DNA of 64,000 nt from JADLDB01 sp040755835 (GCA_040755835.1 JBFMAB010000119.1:1-64000), one strand, 5' to 3'; counted from the stretch's first letter, positions 10,948-23,652 are shown. Notes: a model not told the origin generated them from the letters alone. Made by a program: numbers and translations.

Positions 10948-12426
10948 ATGAGCGCTACGCTCCGCCCCGGCATGACCTACCTCACCGAGAAGAAGCCCAC
11001 GGCGGCCGCGAAGCCCTCCGGCCACGACACGATCAACCCGCCGGCGCTCATCGAGTTCATGATGACGCGGTGGAAGCCGCAGTCCTCGAAGCTGCCGAAG
11101 GCGCACCCGCACGCGGCGGCCTTCGCGCGGCGCCGCGCGGCGCTCTCGAAGCGCTTTCCGGGAGAGGTCCTCGTCATCCCCACCGGGCACGAAAAGGTGC
11201 GCGCCAACGACACGTATTTCCGCTTCCGCGCCGGCAGCGACTTCTTCTGGCTGACGGGCAACCTGGAGCCCGACTGCGTGCTGGTGCTGGTGCCGCGGCA
11301 CGGCGAGGGCCACGACGCGCATCTCTTCGTCGAGCCGAACCCGGGCCGCTCGTCGGAGACCTTCTTCACGGACCGCAAGAAAGGCGAGCTGTGGGTTGGA
11401 CCGCGGCTGGGCGTCGAGCAGAGCCGCGCGCGCTTCGCCGTCGACTTCGCCCACGGGCTGCCGGACCTGAAGGCTTTCCTCGAGCAGCACCCGGTGGCGC
11501 GCGTGCTGCGCGGCTACTCGCCCGACGTCGACGCCGTCATCCCCGTGCGCGAGGAGGACACGAAGGACGCGGAGCTGGCGACGGCGCTGTCCGAGCTGCG
11601 CCTGCTCAAGGACGCGGTGGAGATCGCCGAATTGAAGAAGGTGGTGGCCTCGACCAAGCGCGGCTTCGAAGACGTCATCCGCACGCTCCCGACCGCGAAG
11701 TCCGAGCGCGAGGTGGAGGGCGTCTTCGGCCTGCGCGCACGCGTGGAAGGCAACGACGTGGGCTACGGCACCATCGCCGCCGCGGGCGCGCACGCCTGCG
11801 TGTTGCACTGGACGCGCAACGACGGCGCGCTCAGGAAGAGGGACCTGCTGCTGCTCGACGCGGGCGTCGAGGGTCACGCGCTGTACACCGCGGACATCAC
11901 GCGCACGCTGCCCATCTCCGGCCGCTTCTCCGGCGCGCAGCGGGAGATCTACGAGCTCGTCTGGCAGGCGCAGCAGGCCGCGCTGAAGGCGGTGAAGCCC
12001 GGCAACGACTTCATGGAACCCAACCGCCGCGCGATGCGCGTGCTGGCCTTTGGCCTCGAGCGGCTCGGCATCCTCCCCATGTCGGCCGAGGAGGCGCTCC
12101 TCGACCAGAACCAGTTCTACAAGCGCTACTCACTCCACAACGTGAGCCACATGTTGGGCCTCGACGTGCATGACTGCGCGAAGGCGCGGCAGGAGGTCTA
12201 CAAGTACGGGCAGCTCAAGCCCGGCATGGTCCTCACCGTCGAGCCCGGCCTGTACTTCCAGGAGGACGATCTCACCGTGCCCGCGAAGTACCGCGGCATC
12301 GGCGTGCGCATCGAGGACGACGTGCTCGTCACCGCGAAGGGCTTCGTCAACCTGTCGAAGTCCATCCCCTCCGAGGCAACAGCCGTCGAGAAGTGGATGG
12401 CGAAGGTCCGCCGGTCGAAGCGCTAG
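10948..12426 (+). CDS. pepP: Xaa-Pro aminopeptidase (M24B)
   Basis: 492 residues from ATG 10948; another ATG at 10972 would remove eight residues. An N-terminal AMP_N domain (about 50-170, with FRFRAGSDFFWLTG) precedes the pita-bread metallopeptidase domain: DAGVEGHALYTADITRT near 303-319 (the two metal Asp), HNVSHMLGLDVHD near 397 (metal His), VEPGLYF near 430 and GVRIEDDV near 453 (metal Glu). All five ligands of a di-manganese aminopeptidase P are visible. It removes an N-terminal residue preceding proline in cytoplasmic peptides. Slightly longer than E. coli PepP (441) because of an N-terminal extension. Apparently monocistronic. Confidence 0.93.
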   Translation: MSATLRPGMTYLTEKKPTAAAKPSGHDTINPPALIEFMMTRWKPQSSKLPKAHPHAAAFARRRAALSKRFPGEVLVIPTGHEKVRANDTYFRFRAGSDFFWLTGNLEPDCVLVLVPRHGEGHDAHLFVEPNPGRSSETFFTDRKKGELWVGPRLGVEQSRARFAVDFAHGLPDLKAFLEQHPVARVLRGYSPDVDAVIPVREEDTKDAELATALSELRLLKDAVEIAELKKVVASTKRGFEDVIRTLPTAKSEREVEGVFGLRARVEGNDVGYGTIAAAGAHACVLHWTRNDGALRKRDLLLLDAGVEGHALYTADITRTLPISGRFSGAQREIYELVWQAQQAALKAVKPGNDFMEPNRRAMRVLAFGLERLGILPMSAEEALLDQNQFYKRYSLHNVSHMLGLDVHDCAKARQEVYKYGQLKPGMVLTVEPGLYFQEDDLTVPAKYRGIGVRIEDDVLVTAKGFVNLSKSIPSEATAVEKWMAKVRRSKR

Positions 12427-12623
12427 CAACCGCACGCCCCGCCCCGCCGACAATCGATCATGACCGTCGGCGCGCGCCTCAAGCTGGTGATTCGATGGGC
12501 GTTTCAGCCGCTTCGAAACGCCGCCCAGGCATTCGCCGAGGTGCTGTCGCAGCCGTCGTTCGTCCCCGTGCTGGTTCCCGTGCGGCCCGTGTCGGGTCGC
12601 GGGAGTCACGACCGGAGACGACG

Positions 12624-13343
12624 ATGCGAACCTTCACGCTGGTAGTGCTTTTCACCCTCACCGCCTGCCTTCCCATTCGCGTGCCGGACGCGGCGCGCGC
12701 CTACAACGACGAGTGCGCGGTGCTCTTCAGCCGCGGGGAGCTCGAGCAGGCCGAGGTCGCCTGCGCCCACGCGCTCGAGTACCAGCCGAAGTACTGGGAC
12801 GCGCTGCACAACCTGGGGCTCGTCCGCCAGGCGCGCGGGGACGTCGCGGGCGCGAAGCGGCTGTACCGCGAGGCGCTCCGCGCCAACCCCGACATGGCGC
12901 AGTCGTACAACGCGCTCGGCCTGCTCGCGCTCGACGACGGGAAGTTCGAGTCCGCGAAGGACTGGTTCAAGGCGGCGCTCCGGGTGAGCCCCGACTACGC
13001 CGAGGCGCGCAGCAACCTCGGCCTCACCTGCCTGCGGGCGGGCGATCTCGACGGCGCGGAGCAGGCGTACCGGCACCTCACCCTGTCGGCGCCGTGGCTG
13101 TCGGAGCCGTACCTGCAGCTCGGCGTCATCATGCTGATGCGCGGGCGCACCGACGACGCCGTGCGCTGGCTGTCGCGGGCCGTCGCGCTCGAGGCCGACT
13201 ACGGCGCCGCGTGGAAGGCGCTGGGCGTGGCCTACGAGTCGCAGGGGCGTGCCGAGGAGGCCCGCGCGGCGTACGAGTCCTGCGTGGACTCCGGGAATGG
13301 CGACGTCGCCTGCCGCGACGGCGTCGAGCGCCTCACCCGGTAG
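12624..13343 (+). CDS. TPR lipoprotein
   Basis: 239 residues from ATG 12624 with GGAG six bases upstream. Signal peptide with lipobox LTAC at residue 15, then about six tetratricopeptide repeats (for example YWDALHNLGLVRQARGD, AQSYNALGLLALDDGK, AEARSNLGLTCLRAGD, AAWKALGVAYESQGR). The layout, a ~25 kDa lipoprotein made only of TPRs, is that of pilotins of the PilF/PilW/Tgl group, which help assemble the type IV pilus secretin; that is only an architectural likeness, as generic TPR lipoproteins look the same. No pilus genes are near. The 197 bases before it hold only a dubious 61-codon frame (12460-12645). Confidence 0.85.
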   Translation: MRTFTLVVLFTLTACLPIRVPDAARAYNDECAVLFSRGELEQAEVACAHALEYQPKYWDALHNLGLVRQARGDVAGAKRLYREALRANPDMAQSYNALGLLALDDGKFESAKDWFKAALRVSPDYAEARSNLGLTCLRAGDLDGAEQAYRHLTLSAPWLSEPYLQLGVIMLMRGRTDDAVRWLSRAVALEADYGAAWKALGVAYESQGRAEEARAAYESCVDSGNGDVACRDGVERLTR

Positions 13344-13347
13344 CGCG

Positions 13348-13443
13348 CTACGGCACGGCCCGCATGAGGGAGTTGCCGACGCTGCCGCCGAGGCACCGCG
13401 CCGCCTGGCGGCAGCGGCTCGTGAAGCACCACGCCTCACACGC
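13348..13443 (-). pseudogene. Possible C-terminal relic of a Cys-rich protein
   Basis: Between the TPR gene and the DUF2914 gene a minus-strand frame runs about 32 codons to a TAG at 13348. Nearly every codon ends in G or C, and it encodes CEAWCFTSRCRQAARC followed by LGGSVGNSLMRAVP. There is no ATG, GTG or TTG at its beginning (only a CTG), and it starts right behind the DUF2914 stop in another frame. It looks like the tail of a deleted secreted protein; a tiny CTG-initiated peptide is the alternative. Confidence 0.35.
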
Positions 13444-13448
13444 CGGCG

Positions 13449-14591
13449 TCAGTCGACCTCGGTGAACAGCTCCGGCAGCTCGCCTTCCACGTAGGTGAAG
13501 GTCTTCCGGCCGATCTCCCGGCCGTCCATCGTCAGCACGCGCACGCGGTACTGCCCTTCCCTCGCCACCGTCGTGTACGCGAAGGTCCGGTAGCCCTCCT
13601 CGTTGCCGCCGGAGAGGCTCGTCGCGTACGGCGTGCCGCGCGCGGTCCACCCGTGCTTGGGGTCGTCGTACTCCCACGCGAAGCGCACCTGGTCCTGGAA
13701 CTTCGTGGGCGCGAAGATCTTCACAAACACCCAGGCCTTCGAACCGGACGGCGCGACGAAGGTCGAGTCCTGCTCGCGCCAGAACTTCCAGATCGGCGCC
13801 TTCTCGTACTGCAGCGTGTAGTGAATGCCCTTCTCGTCGCGCTCGCTCGTCACCGAGGCGTACACCGCGATGTGTTTGAGCGACAGCGGCACCGGCGGGA
13901 TGACGTTGGCGAGGTACGCGAGCAGCAGCACGCCCTGCATCACCAGCCCGGGGACGACGGCGCGCTTGAAGGTCCACTCGGGATCCTTCGTGAAGCGCGT
14001 GAAGAGCCGCCACAGCCCGTACGTCGCCGCCGAGCCCGCCACCACCGCCAGCGGGTACTGCCAGGAGCGCAGCGCGCCCCACAGCACCGGCACCAGGTAC
14101 GCGAGGAAGCTCGTCACCGCGAAGGACAGCAACAGCACGCGGACGATCGGCCCCCGGCTGCGGAAGCGCGGCAGCTCGTTCGCCACGATGATGCCCGCCA
14201 GCGCCACCAGGAAGAGGAACGAGAGGATCCCCGACGACGCGCGAAAGTAGAACACCATGAAGGCGTTCAGGAGCGTCCCGAGGAGGAAGTGCATCACCCA
14301 CAGGCGGATGCCCGCGAGCTTCCCGACGATGAGGCCCGTCGGCTCCTTCCCGGCGACGTGGATGCGGTGGTCCCAGAAGATGAGCGCCGCCGACAGCACC
14401 AGGTACGCGCCCTGGTGGATGAGCAGCGGCGTCGAGTCGATGCGGTGCAGCAGCACCACGTCGAACAGGAAGCCCGCGAAGAAGAAGCTCACCTCGAAGG
14501 CGAGGTGGTAGCGCTCCTTGAAGGCCTTGAAGCGGCCGGCGAGGGACTTCGGCGCTTCGGCTGCGGACACCGCGGCGTCGGGCGAGCTCAT
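13449..14591 (-). CDS. DUF2914 multi-pass membrane protein
   Basis: 380 residues. After a short polar start there are about seven to eight hydrophobic helices (for example FEVSFFFAGFLFDVVLL, GAYLVLSAALIFW, ILSFLFLVALAGIIV, AVVPGLVMQGVLLLAYL) up to about residue 240. A soluble C-terminal domain follows, ending GQYRVRVLTMDGREIGRKTF, the DUF2914 pattern (Trp/Tyr-rich beta sandwich). Function unknown; DUF2914 proteins are common in delta-proteobacterial lineages. It is the last gene of a run yqgE-bolA-grx-DUF2914, 27 bases after the glutaredoxin stop. No clear ribosome site precedes the ATG, so translation may be coupled. Confidence 0.85.
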   Translation of the reverse strand: MSSPDAAVSAAEAPKSLAGRFKAFKERYHLAFEVSFFFAGFLFDVVLLHRIDSTPLLIHQGAYLVLSAALIFWDHRIHVAGKEPTGLIVGKLAGIRLWVMHFLLGTLLNAFMVFYFRASSGILSFLFLVALAGIIVANELPRFRSRGPIVRVLLLSFAVTSFLAYLVPVLWGALRSWQYPLAVVAGSAATYGLWRLFTRFTKDPEWTFKRAVVPGLVMQGVLLLAYLANVIPPVPLSLKHIAVYASVTSERDEKGIHYTLQYEKAPIWKFWREQDSTFVAPSGSKAWVFVKIFAPTKFQDQVRFAWEYDDPKHGWTARGTPYATSLSGGNEEGYRTFAYTTVAREGQYRVRVLTMDGREIGRKTFTYVEGELPELFTEVD

Positions 14592-14618
14592 GAACGAGCC
14601 GCGGTTCTACCCCAGCCC

Positions 14619-14933
14619 TCAGCCGCCCTTCACCATCGCCTCGAGCTCGCCGCGCGCCGCCAGCTCCGTGACGATGTCGCAGCCGCCAACGAACTGCCCG
14701 TTGATGTACACCTGCGGGATCGTCGGCCAGTTGCTGTACTCCTTGATGCCTTCGCGCACCGCGGGGTCGGCCAGCACGTCCACCGAGAAGATCGGGCCGT
14801 ACGGCTTGAGCACCTCGAGCGCGCGCGCCGAGAAGCCGCACTGCGGAAAGAGTTGGTTGCCCTTCATGTAGAGGACGATCTTGTGGCTCTTCACCTCGTC
14901 GTCGAAGCGGGCCTTGAGCTCGGGGGTCAGCAT
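14619..14933 (-). CDS. grxD: Monothiol CGFS glutaredoxin (Grx4 type)
   Basis: 104 residues, the usual length, from ATG 14933 with GAGGAG eight bases upstream. It has the Grx4 hallmarks: MKGNQLFPQCGFS with active Cys32, WPTIPQVYING and GGCDIV for glutathione binding. CGFS glutaredoxins hold a bridging [2Fe-2S] cluster with two glutathiones and pass it to apo-proteins, commonly as a heterodimer with BolA. The bolA gene lies 37 bases upstream on the same strand, so cluster transfer or iron sensing is well supported by context. Confidence 0.95.
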   Translation of the reverse strand: MLTPELKARFDDEVKSHKIVLYMKGNQLFPQCGFSARALEVLKPYGPIFSVDVLADPAVREGIKEYSNWPTIPQVYINGQFVGGCDIVTELAARGELEAMVKGG

Positions 14934-14970
14934 CGGAGCGTCTCCTCGTGCGGGGGAATGAGCCGCGGCG

Positions 14971-15225
14971 TCAGGGCTTCACCCTGGCCCACTGCTCGGG
15001 GGAATAGGTCTTCAGCGCCAGCGCGTGCAACTCGCCGGTCGCCAGCACGTCCTTGAGCGGCGCGTAGACGAGCTGGTGCTGCTGCACCATCGACCTGCCG
15101 GTGAAGGCGGGGCTCACCACGCGCACTTCGAAGTGATCGCCGGTGCCGGTGGTGTCCACCACCTCGACCTCAGCTTCGGGCAGGGCCTGCGTGATGCGCG
15201 TCTTGATCCAGGCGGGGTCCAGCAT
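14971..15225 (-). CDS. bolA: BolA-family protein
   Basis: 84 residues from ATG 15225 with GAAGGA upstream. The compact alpha-beta BolA fold is recognisable: DHFEVRVVSPAFTGRSMVQQ, then HQLVYAPLKD carrying the conserved His of the family, and a final helix. Partner of the CGFS glutaredoxin encoded next; in other bacteria the pair carries a [2Fe-2S] cluster through Cys of the glutaredoxin and His of BolA. It starts eleven bases after the yqgE stop. Short IbaG/YrbA-type members look alike, so the subfamily is not fixed. Confidence 0.92.
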   Translation of the reverse strand: MLDPAWIKTRITQALPEAEVEVVDTTGTGDHFEVRVVSPAFTGRSMVQQHQLVYAPLKDVLATGELHALALKTYSPEQWARVKP

Positions 15226-15236
15226 GAGCGTCCTTC

Positions 15237-15782
15237 TCAGTTCAGCCCGCCGGTGGTGACCAGCATGGCGGGGTCGATGCCCATGCTCTTAATCACCTCT
15301 TCCCAGATGCGCTCGGGGTCCGACGTCAGCACGCCCGCGCGCGAGGCCTCGGTGAAGAGCCAGCTGCCCTGCTGCAGCTCGTGCTCCACCTGCCCCGGGC
15401 CCCAGCCCGCATAGCCCAGGCAAAAGCGCAGCGTGGCCGCTTCGTGCTTGAGCAGCTGCGCGAGCGCGTCGGAGGTGACCGACAGGTACAGCCCCGGCAG
15501 CACCTCGGCCTTCTCCTCGATGCCTTCCACGTCGTGCAGCACGAAGCCCCGGTACGACTCCACCGGTCCGCCGACGAAGAGGTGTTCCCTGGAGCGGCGC
15601 CGCGACACCTCCAGTTCCTGGCTCTTGCCCAGATCCTCGAAGGTGAGGTTCGCCTGCCGGTTGATGACCAGGCCCATGGAGCCGCCGTCGCCGTGCTCGA
15701 GCATCAACACCACCGTCTTCTGGAAGTTCGGATCCAGCAGCTGGGGCATGGCGATGAGGAAACCGGGGGCGAGCGCCTTCAC
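15237..15782 (-). CDS. yqgE: YqgE/AlgH family protein (DUF179)
   Basis: 181 residues from a GTG at 15782 (VKALAPGFLIAMPQL). DUF179 signatures: LDPNFQKTVVLMLEH, GSMGLVINR, LFVGGPV, FCLGYAGWGPGQVEHEL and a final GIDPAML. The molecular role of this widespread family is not settled; links to transcription of alginate genes and to Holliday-junction resolvase YqgF come only from gene names and neighbourhoods. Here it heads the bolA-grx-DUF2914 run. Its start is only 26 bases from the divergent oxidoreductase start, so the two promoters must overlap. Confidence 0.93.
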   Translation of the reverse strand: MKALAPGFLIAMPQLLDPNFQKTVVLMLEHGDGGSMGLVINRQANLTFEDLGKSQELEVSRRRSREHLFVGGPVESYRGFVLHDVEGIEEKAEVLPGLYLSVTSDALAQLLKHEAATLRFCLGYAGWGPGQVEHELQQGSWLFTEASRAGVLTSDPERIWEEVIKSMGIDPAMLVTTGGLN

Positions 15783-15808
15783 GCCGCCGAGTATAGAAAG
15801 TCAGCGCG

Positions 15809-16831
15809 ATGCGCGCCCTCGTGAATACCCGTTTCGGCGGTCCTGAAGTCCTCGAGGTCCAGGAGCGGCCCGATCCGCTGCCGCAGCCCGGCCAGGTGTT
15901 GGTGCGGGTCAGCCGCGCCGGCCTCAACTTCGCCGACATCGCCGCGCGAGTCGGCCTGTACCCGGACGCGCCGAAGTTTCCCACCGTCATGGGCTACGAG
16001 GCGGCGGGCCGCGTGGAGGCCGTCGGCTCCGGCGTCGCCGGCCTCGCGAAGGGCGACCGCGTCGTGGCACTGTGCCGCTTCGGCGCACAGGCGTCGCTGG
16101 TGGTCGCGCCGGCCACGCAGGTGCGGAAGATCCCCGACGCGATGAGCTTCGACGAGGCCGCCGCCCTGCCCGTCAACTACCTCACCGCCTACCACATGCT
16201 CTTCTGGGTCGCGCCGCTGATGCCGGGGATGAAGGTGCTCATCCACATGGCGGCGGGCGGCGTGGGCCTCGCTGCGATCCAGCTCTGCCGCACGGTAAAG
16301 GACGTGGAGATCTTCGGCACCGCGTCCGCCGGAAAGCACGCGCTCCTCGAGGAGCTCGGCGTGCACCACCGCATCGACTACCGCGCGCAGGACTACGCGG
16401 CCGAGGTGCTGCGCCTCACCGACGGCAAAGGCGTACACCGGATCCTCGACGCGCTCGGCGGCCCCGACTGGGCCAGGGGCTACTCCATTCTCCGAAAGGG
16501 TGGCCACCTGCTGTGCTTCGGCTGGGCGAACATGGTGCAGGGCGAGAAGCGCAGCCTGCTCCGGGTGGCCTCGCAGTTCGTCCAGATGAAGCGGTACTCA
16601 CCGATGGACCTCATGGACAAGAACCGGGGCCTCTCGGGCGTCAACCTCGGCCACCTGTGGGACGAGGTGGAGCTGCTCGGCGACCACCTCGAGCGGCTCC
16701 TCGAGCTGTACCGGACCGGGCAGATACGCCCGCACGTCGACAAGATCTTCCCGCTCGAGCAGGCCGGCGAGGCCCACGCGTACGTGCAGGCGCGAAAGAA
16801 CGTGGGGAAGGTGCTGCTCAGCTGCGACTGA
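15809..16831 (+). CDS. Zinc-independent quinone oxidoreductase-like MDR enzyme (VAT-1 type)
   Basis: 340 residues. Medium-chain dehydrogenase/reductase fold without the catalytic-zinc His/Cys set: FGGPEVLEV, AGLNFADIAARVGLYP, GYEAAGRVEAVGSGV, LPVNYLTAYHML, and the dinucleotide site AAGGVGLAAIQLCR near residue 150. The length and features such as the ProMDLMDKN segment match the VAT-1/quinone oxidoreductase group, which uses NADPH to reduce quinones or enones. The physiological substrate is unknown. Divergent from yqgE (26 bases) and convergent with the DsbA-like gene (1 base between stops). Confidence 0.9.
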   Translation: MRALVNTRFGGPEVLEVQERPDPLPQPGQVLVRVSRAGLNFADIAARVGLYPDAPKFPTVMGYEAAGRVEAVGSGVAGLAKGDRVVALCRFGAQASLVVAPATQVRKIPDAMSFDEAAALPVNYLTAYHMLFWVAPLMPGMKVLIHMAAGGVGLAAIQLCRTVKDVEIFGTASAGKHALLEELGVHHRIDYRAQDYAAEVLRLTDGKGVHRILDALGGPDWARGYSILRKGGHLLCFGWANMVQGEKRSLLRVASQFVQMKRYSPMDLMDKNRGLSGVNLGHLWDEVELLGDHLERLLELYRTGQIRPHVDKIFPLEQAGEAHAYVQARKNVGKVLLSCD

Positions 16832-16832
16832 G

Positions 16833-17861
16833 CTACTTCCTCCCCGCCGCCTCGAGTTCCTGGTCGATGACCTTCCGGAACTCGTCCTCGGGCTGCGCGC
16901 CGGACAGCACGCGCCCGTTGATGAAGAAGGCCGGGGTGCCGGTGACGCCGGCCTTCTGCCCGGCGGCCATGTCGCGCTTCACCAGCGCGGCGGTGCGGCC
17001 CGAGTCGAGGCAGTCGTCGAACTTCTTCGAGTCCAGCCCCAGGGCCTGTGCCTGCGCCTTGAGCGCCTCGGGCTCGAGCTCCTGGCTCTCGAAGAGGGCG
17101 TCGTGCATCGCCCAGAACTTCCCCTGCTCGTCGGCGCAGGCGCCGGCCTCGGCGGCCTTCGGCGCCTTCTCGTGGAAGGACAGCGGGAAGTGGCGGAACA
17201 CCAGGCGCACCTTGCCCTGGTAGCCGGCCAGCACCTTGTCCAGCGTGGCCGCGGCGCGCGAGCAGTACGGGCACTGGAAGTCGGCGAACTCGACGATGGT
17301 GATCGCGGCCTTCTCGTCGCCCTTCGCAGGTCCGATGGCCTCGACGCTCTTGCGGAGCCGCGCGGGCGCCTCGAGCGCCAGCGTGAACTTCGCGTCCTTC
17401 TTCAGCTGGTCGAAGACCTCGGCGGCGCGCTTCGCCTTGAGCTCGCGGGACACGGCCTGCGCCAGCTGCGGCTTCACGTCGTCGTAGCCCACGCCGTCCG
17501 GCAGGCGGCCCTTCACCTGCTCGTAGAGCCGCTTCATGTCGGCCTCCGCGGGCGGCGGCAGCCCCTCCTCGAGCTTCGCGGACAGCCACTCGTCGTCGCT
17601 CTTGCCGTCCTTCTTCGCGGCCTCGGCCACCAGCGCCTCCAGCGCGATGCGCTCGGCCGTCTCGACGCGGAGGTCGTAGATCTGCTCCTGCAGCTTCACG
17701 AGCTCGTCGGCCGCCCTGGCGTCCACCTCGGCCTGGCGGATGACCCGGTCGCCGTAGGTGGCCACCACGGGAGACGGGCCGCCCGCCGCGCCGCGATGGG
17801 ACGCGGACGGTGTGGCACAGCCGAAGGACAGAAGGACGACGGCGAAGGCGAAGGGGCGCAT
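16833..17861 (-). CDS. Lipoprotein with SurA-N-like region and DsbA thioredoxin domain
   Basis: 342 residues from ATG 17861; thirteen further in-frame codons upstream lack signal-peptide character. MRPFAFAVVLLSFGC is a lipoprotein signal. Residues about 30-165 (VVATYGDRVIRQAEVDARAA, repeated helices) resemble the N-terminal chaperone part of SurA/PrsA-type proteins. Residues about 185-340 form a DsbA-like thiol oxidoreductase: VEFADFQCPYC with the CPYC active site, LVFRHFPLSFH, and the cis-Pro loop GVTGTPAFFING. It should act on disulfides of exported proteins at the periplasmic face of a membrane. No DsbB partner lies in the window. Confidence 0.88.
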   Translation of the reverse strand: MRPFAFAVVLLSFGCATPSASHRGAAGGPSPVVATYGDRVIRQAEVDARAADELVKLQEQIYDLRVETAERIALEALVAEAAKKDGKSDDEWLSAKLEEGLPPPAEADMKRLYEQVKGRLPDGVGYDDVKPQLAQAVSRELKAKRAAEVFDQLKKDAKFTLALEAPARLRKSVEAIGPAKGDEKAAITIVEFADFQCPYCSRAAATLDKVLAGYQGKVRLVFRHFPLSFHEKAPKAAEAGACADEQGKFWAMHDALFESQELEPEALKAQAQALGLDSKKFDDCLDSGRTAALVKRDMAAGQKAGVTGTPAFFINGRVLSGAQPEDEFRKVIDQELEAAGRK

Positions 17862-17919
17862 GAGGGCTGGGAACCTTAGCGGGTTCCCCGGACAAAGCAC
17901 GCCCCCCCGGGCCTTTCAG

Positions 17920-18258
17920 TCAGTCCGTGCGCGCGCCCGGCACGCAGACGTGCACGGCCTGGGCGCCGGCGCCCTTTGCGCCCGACGGCAGCAGGTAGCC
18001 GCCGGACTCGAAGTAGCCTTCGCAGTGGAACTGCGGCGGGCACTCGAGGTCGCCCTCGCACGGGTCGACGCAGGTCCCCGCGGTGGCGAAGCCGTCGGGC
18101 TTGGGGAAGACGAGGCACCGCTCGGACTTCAGGCAGTTCCCGTGCACCAGGCACTCGGCGTGCGCCCGCTTCTCGATGGTCCGCGTACGCGACAGCACGA
18201 CGCTGACGACCAGCGACAGCCCCACAAGCACGAGCAGCCAACGCCGCGGATCGCGCAT
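17920..18258 (-). CDS. Small membrane-anchored Cys-rich protein downstream of lon
   Basis: 112 residues from ATG 18258 (a GTG just before it is possible). One hydrophobic segment (WLLVLVGLSLVVSVVL) serves as an uncleaved anchor; the rest carries eight cysteines in spaced pairs (CLVHGNC, CLVF, TCVDPCEGDLECPPQFHC, VCVPG), like the disulfide-rich modules seen in other myxobacterial exported proteins. It starts twelve bases after the lon stop on the same strand, so it is probably co-transcribed with lon. Function unknown; its extracytoplasmic domain cannot meet cytoplasmic Lon directly. Confidence 0.8.
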   Translation of the reverse strand: MRDPRRWLLVLVGLSLVVSVVLSRTRTIEKRAHAECLVHGNCLKSERCLVFPKPDGFATAGTCVDPCEGDLECPPQFHCEGYFESGGYLLPSGAKGAGAQAVHVCVPGARTD

Positions 18259-18270
18259 CACCTGTCCCCG

Positions 18271-20679
<2,409 letters not shown>

Positions 20680-20721
20680 GCCTGTTGCCCTCTGTAGCCA
20701 CTTCCTACTCCACCCGCCGCG

Positions 20722-22923
<2,202 letters not shown>

Positions 22924-22977
22924 CGGGCGCGTGACATAGCGCACGGGCTGGTGCCGCGCAGGACTTCGCGAGCGCGC

Positions 22978-23376
22978 TCAGCCCTTCAGCCAGTTCTCGT
23001 AGCGGAGGCCCGGCACACGCCCGAAGTGCTTCGCGTTTCCGGAGACGAGGACGTGGTTGCCACTGCGGCAGATGCTGGCGATGCGCAGGTCGGGGTCGTC
23101 GAGCCGGCGGCCGCGGCCTTCGAGGTGCGCCCGAAGCTCGCCGTACTCCTGCGCGGCCGCCGCGTCGAAGTCGAGACACGCCATCGTCCGGCGGAGCGCC
23201 GTGACTGCCGCGAGCCACTTGCTGGCCGACGCGGTGCGGAGGGCTCCGAAGTACAACTCCCCCAGGGTCACGGCGGTCATGGCCACGTCGTCACGCGGAG
23301 GCGCGAGAAGCCGGCGACGAGCGGCGTCGGGCAGCCCTCGACGCATGGCGAGGCTGATGATGTCGGTATCGAGCAC
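22978..23376 (-). CDS. vapC: PIN-domain toxin, VapC type
   Basis: 132 residues from GTG 23376 (LDTDIISLAMRRG). PIN-domain acidic residues are in place: Asp3/Asp5 region, Glu in TLGELYFGA, and Asp in LDDPDLRIAS followed by HVLVSGNAKHF. PIN toxins are magnesium-dependent RNases cutting tRNA or rRNA. The antitoxin ends nine bases upstream on the same strand, the normal VapBC order, and the two are presumably co-transcribed and co-regulated. The gene sits inside the clpX-lon neighbourhood. Confidence 0.92.
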   Translation of the reverse strand: MLDTDIISLAMRRGLPDAARRRLLAPPRDDVAMTAVTLGELYFGALRTASASKWLAAVTALRRTMACLDFDAAAAQEYGELRAHLEGRGRRLDDPDLRIASICRSGNHVLVSGNAKHFGRVPGLRYENWLKG

Positions 23377-23385
23377 GTACCTCGG

Positions 23386-23649
23386 TCACCCGAGGTCGAC
23401 GGGCCGCGACTTCTGGCGCTCTCTCGAGCGAACCACGTCGCGCATGATCGCGTCGTAGTCGTCGACGCCGTCCATCAGGCCCTCGAGCTCTTCGAGCCAG
23501 GGCCCAGTCGCAGCCGCCTCCCCGACCGGCACCAGTACGGCGACCGCACGGCCGCGGCGCTCGATGACCACGCGGTCGCCAGCCTCTACGTCACGGAGCG
23601 CCTCGGCCAGGTGGGACTTGAACTGCGCGACGGGCATCCTCTTGACCAT
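23386..23649 (-). CDS. Phd/YefM-type antitoxin
   Basis: 87 residues from ATG 23649 (MVKRMPVAQFKSHLAE) with AGAGGT upstream; a 30-codon open extension lacks family likeness. The N-terminal Phd/YefM pattern is clear (VAQFKSHLAEALRDVEAGDRVVIERRGRAVAVLVP): a DNA-binding antitoxin fold that also opens the operon repressor role. The C-terminal ~35 acidic residues should wrap the PIN toxin encoded next. Lon and ClpXP, encoded on both sides, are the proteases that usually degrade such antitoxins; that link here is inference. Confidence 0.92.
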   Translation of the reverse strand: MVKRMPVAQFKSHLAEALRDVEAGDRVVIERRGRAVAVLVPVGEAAATGPWLEELEGLMDGVDDYDAIMRDVVRSRERQKSRPVDLG

Positions 23650-23652
23650 GAT

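Noticed and set aside
12460..12645. A 61-codon plus-strand frame before the TPR lipoprotein
   Set aside because: No ribosome site, no recognisable feature, an Arg-rich end, and it overlaps the TPR gene start by 22 bases.
13652..15056. Plus-strand open frames opposite DUF2914, glutaredoxin and bolA
   Set aside because: Antisense shadows with biased composition; the minus-strand genes have family motifs, ribosome sites and operon spacing.
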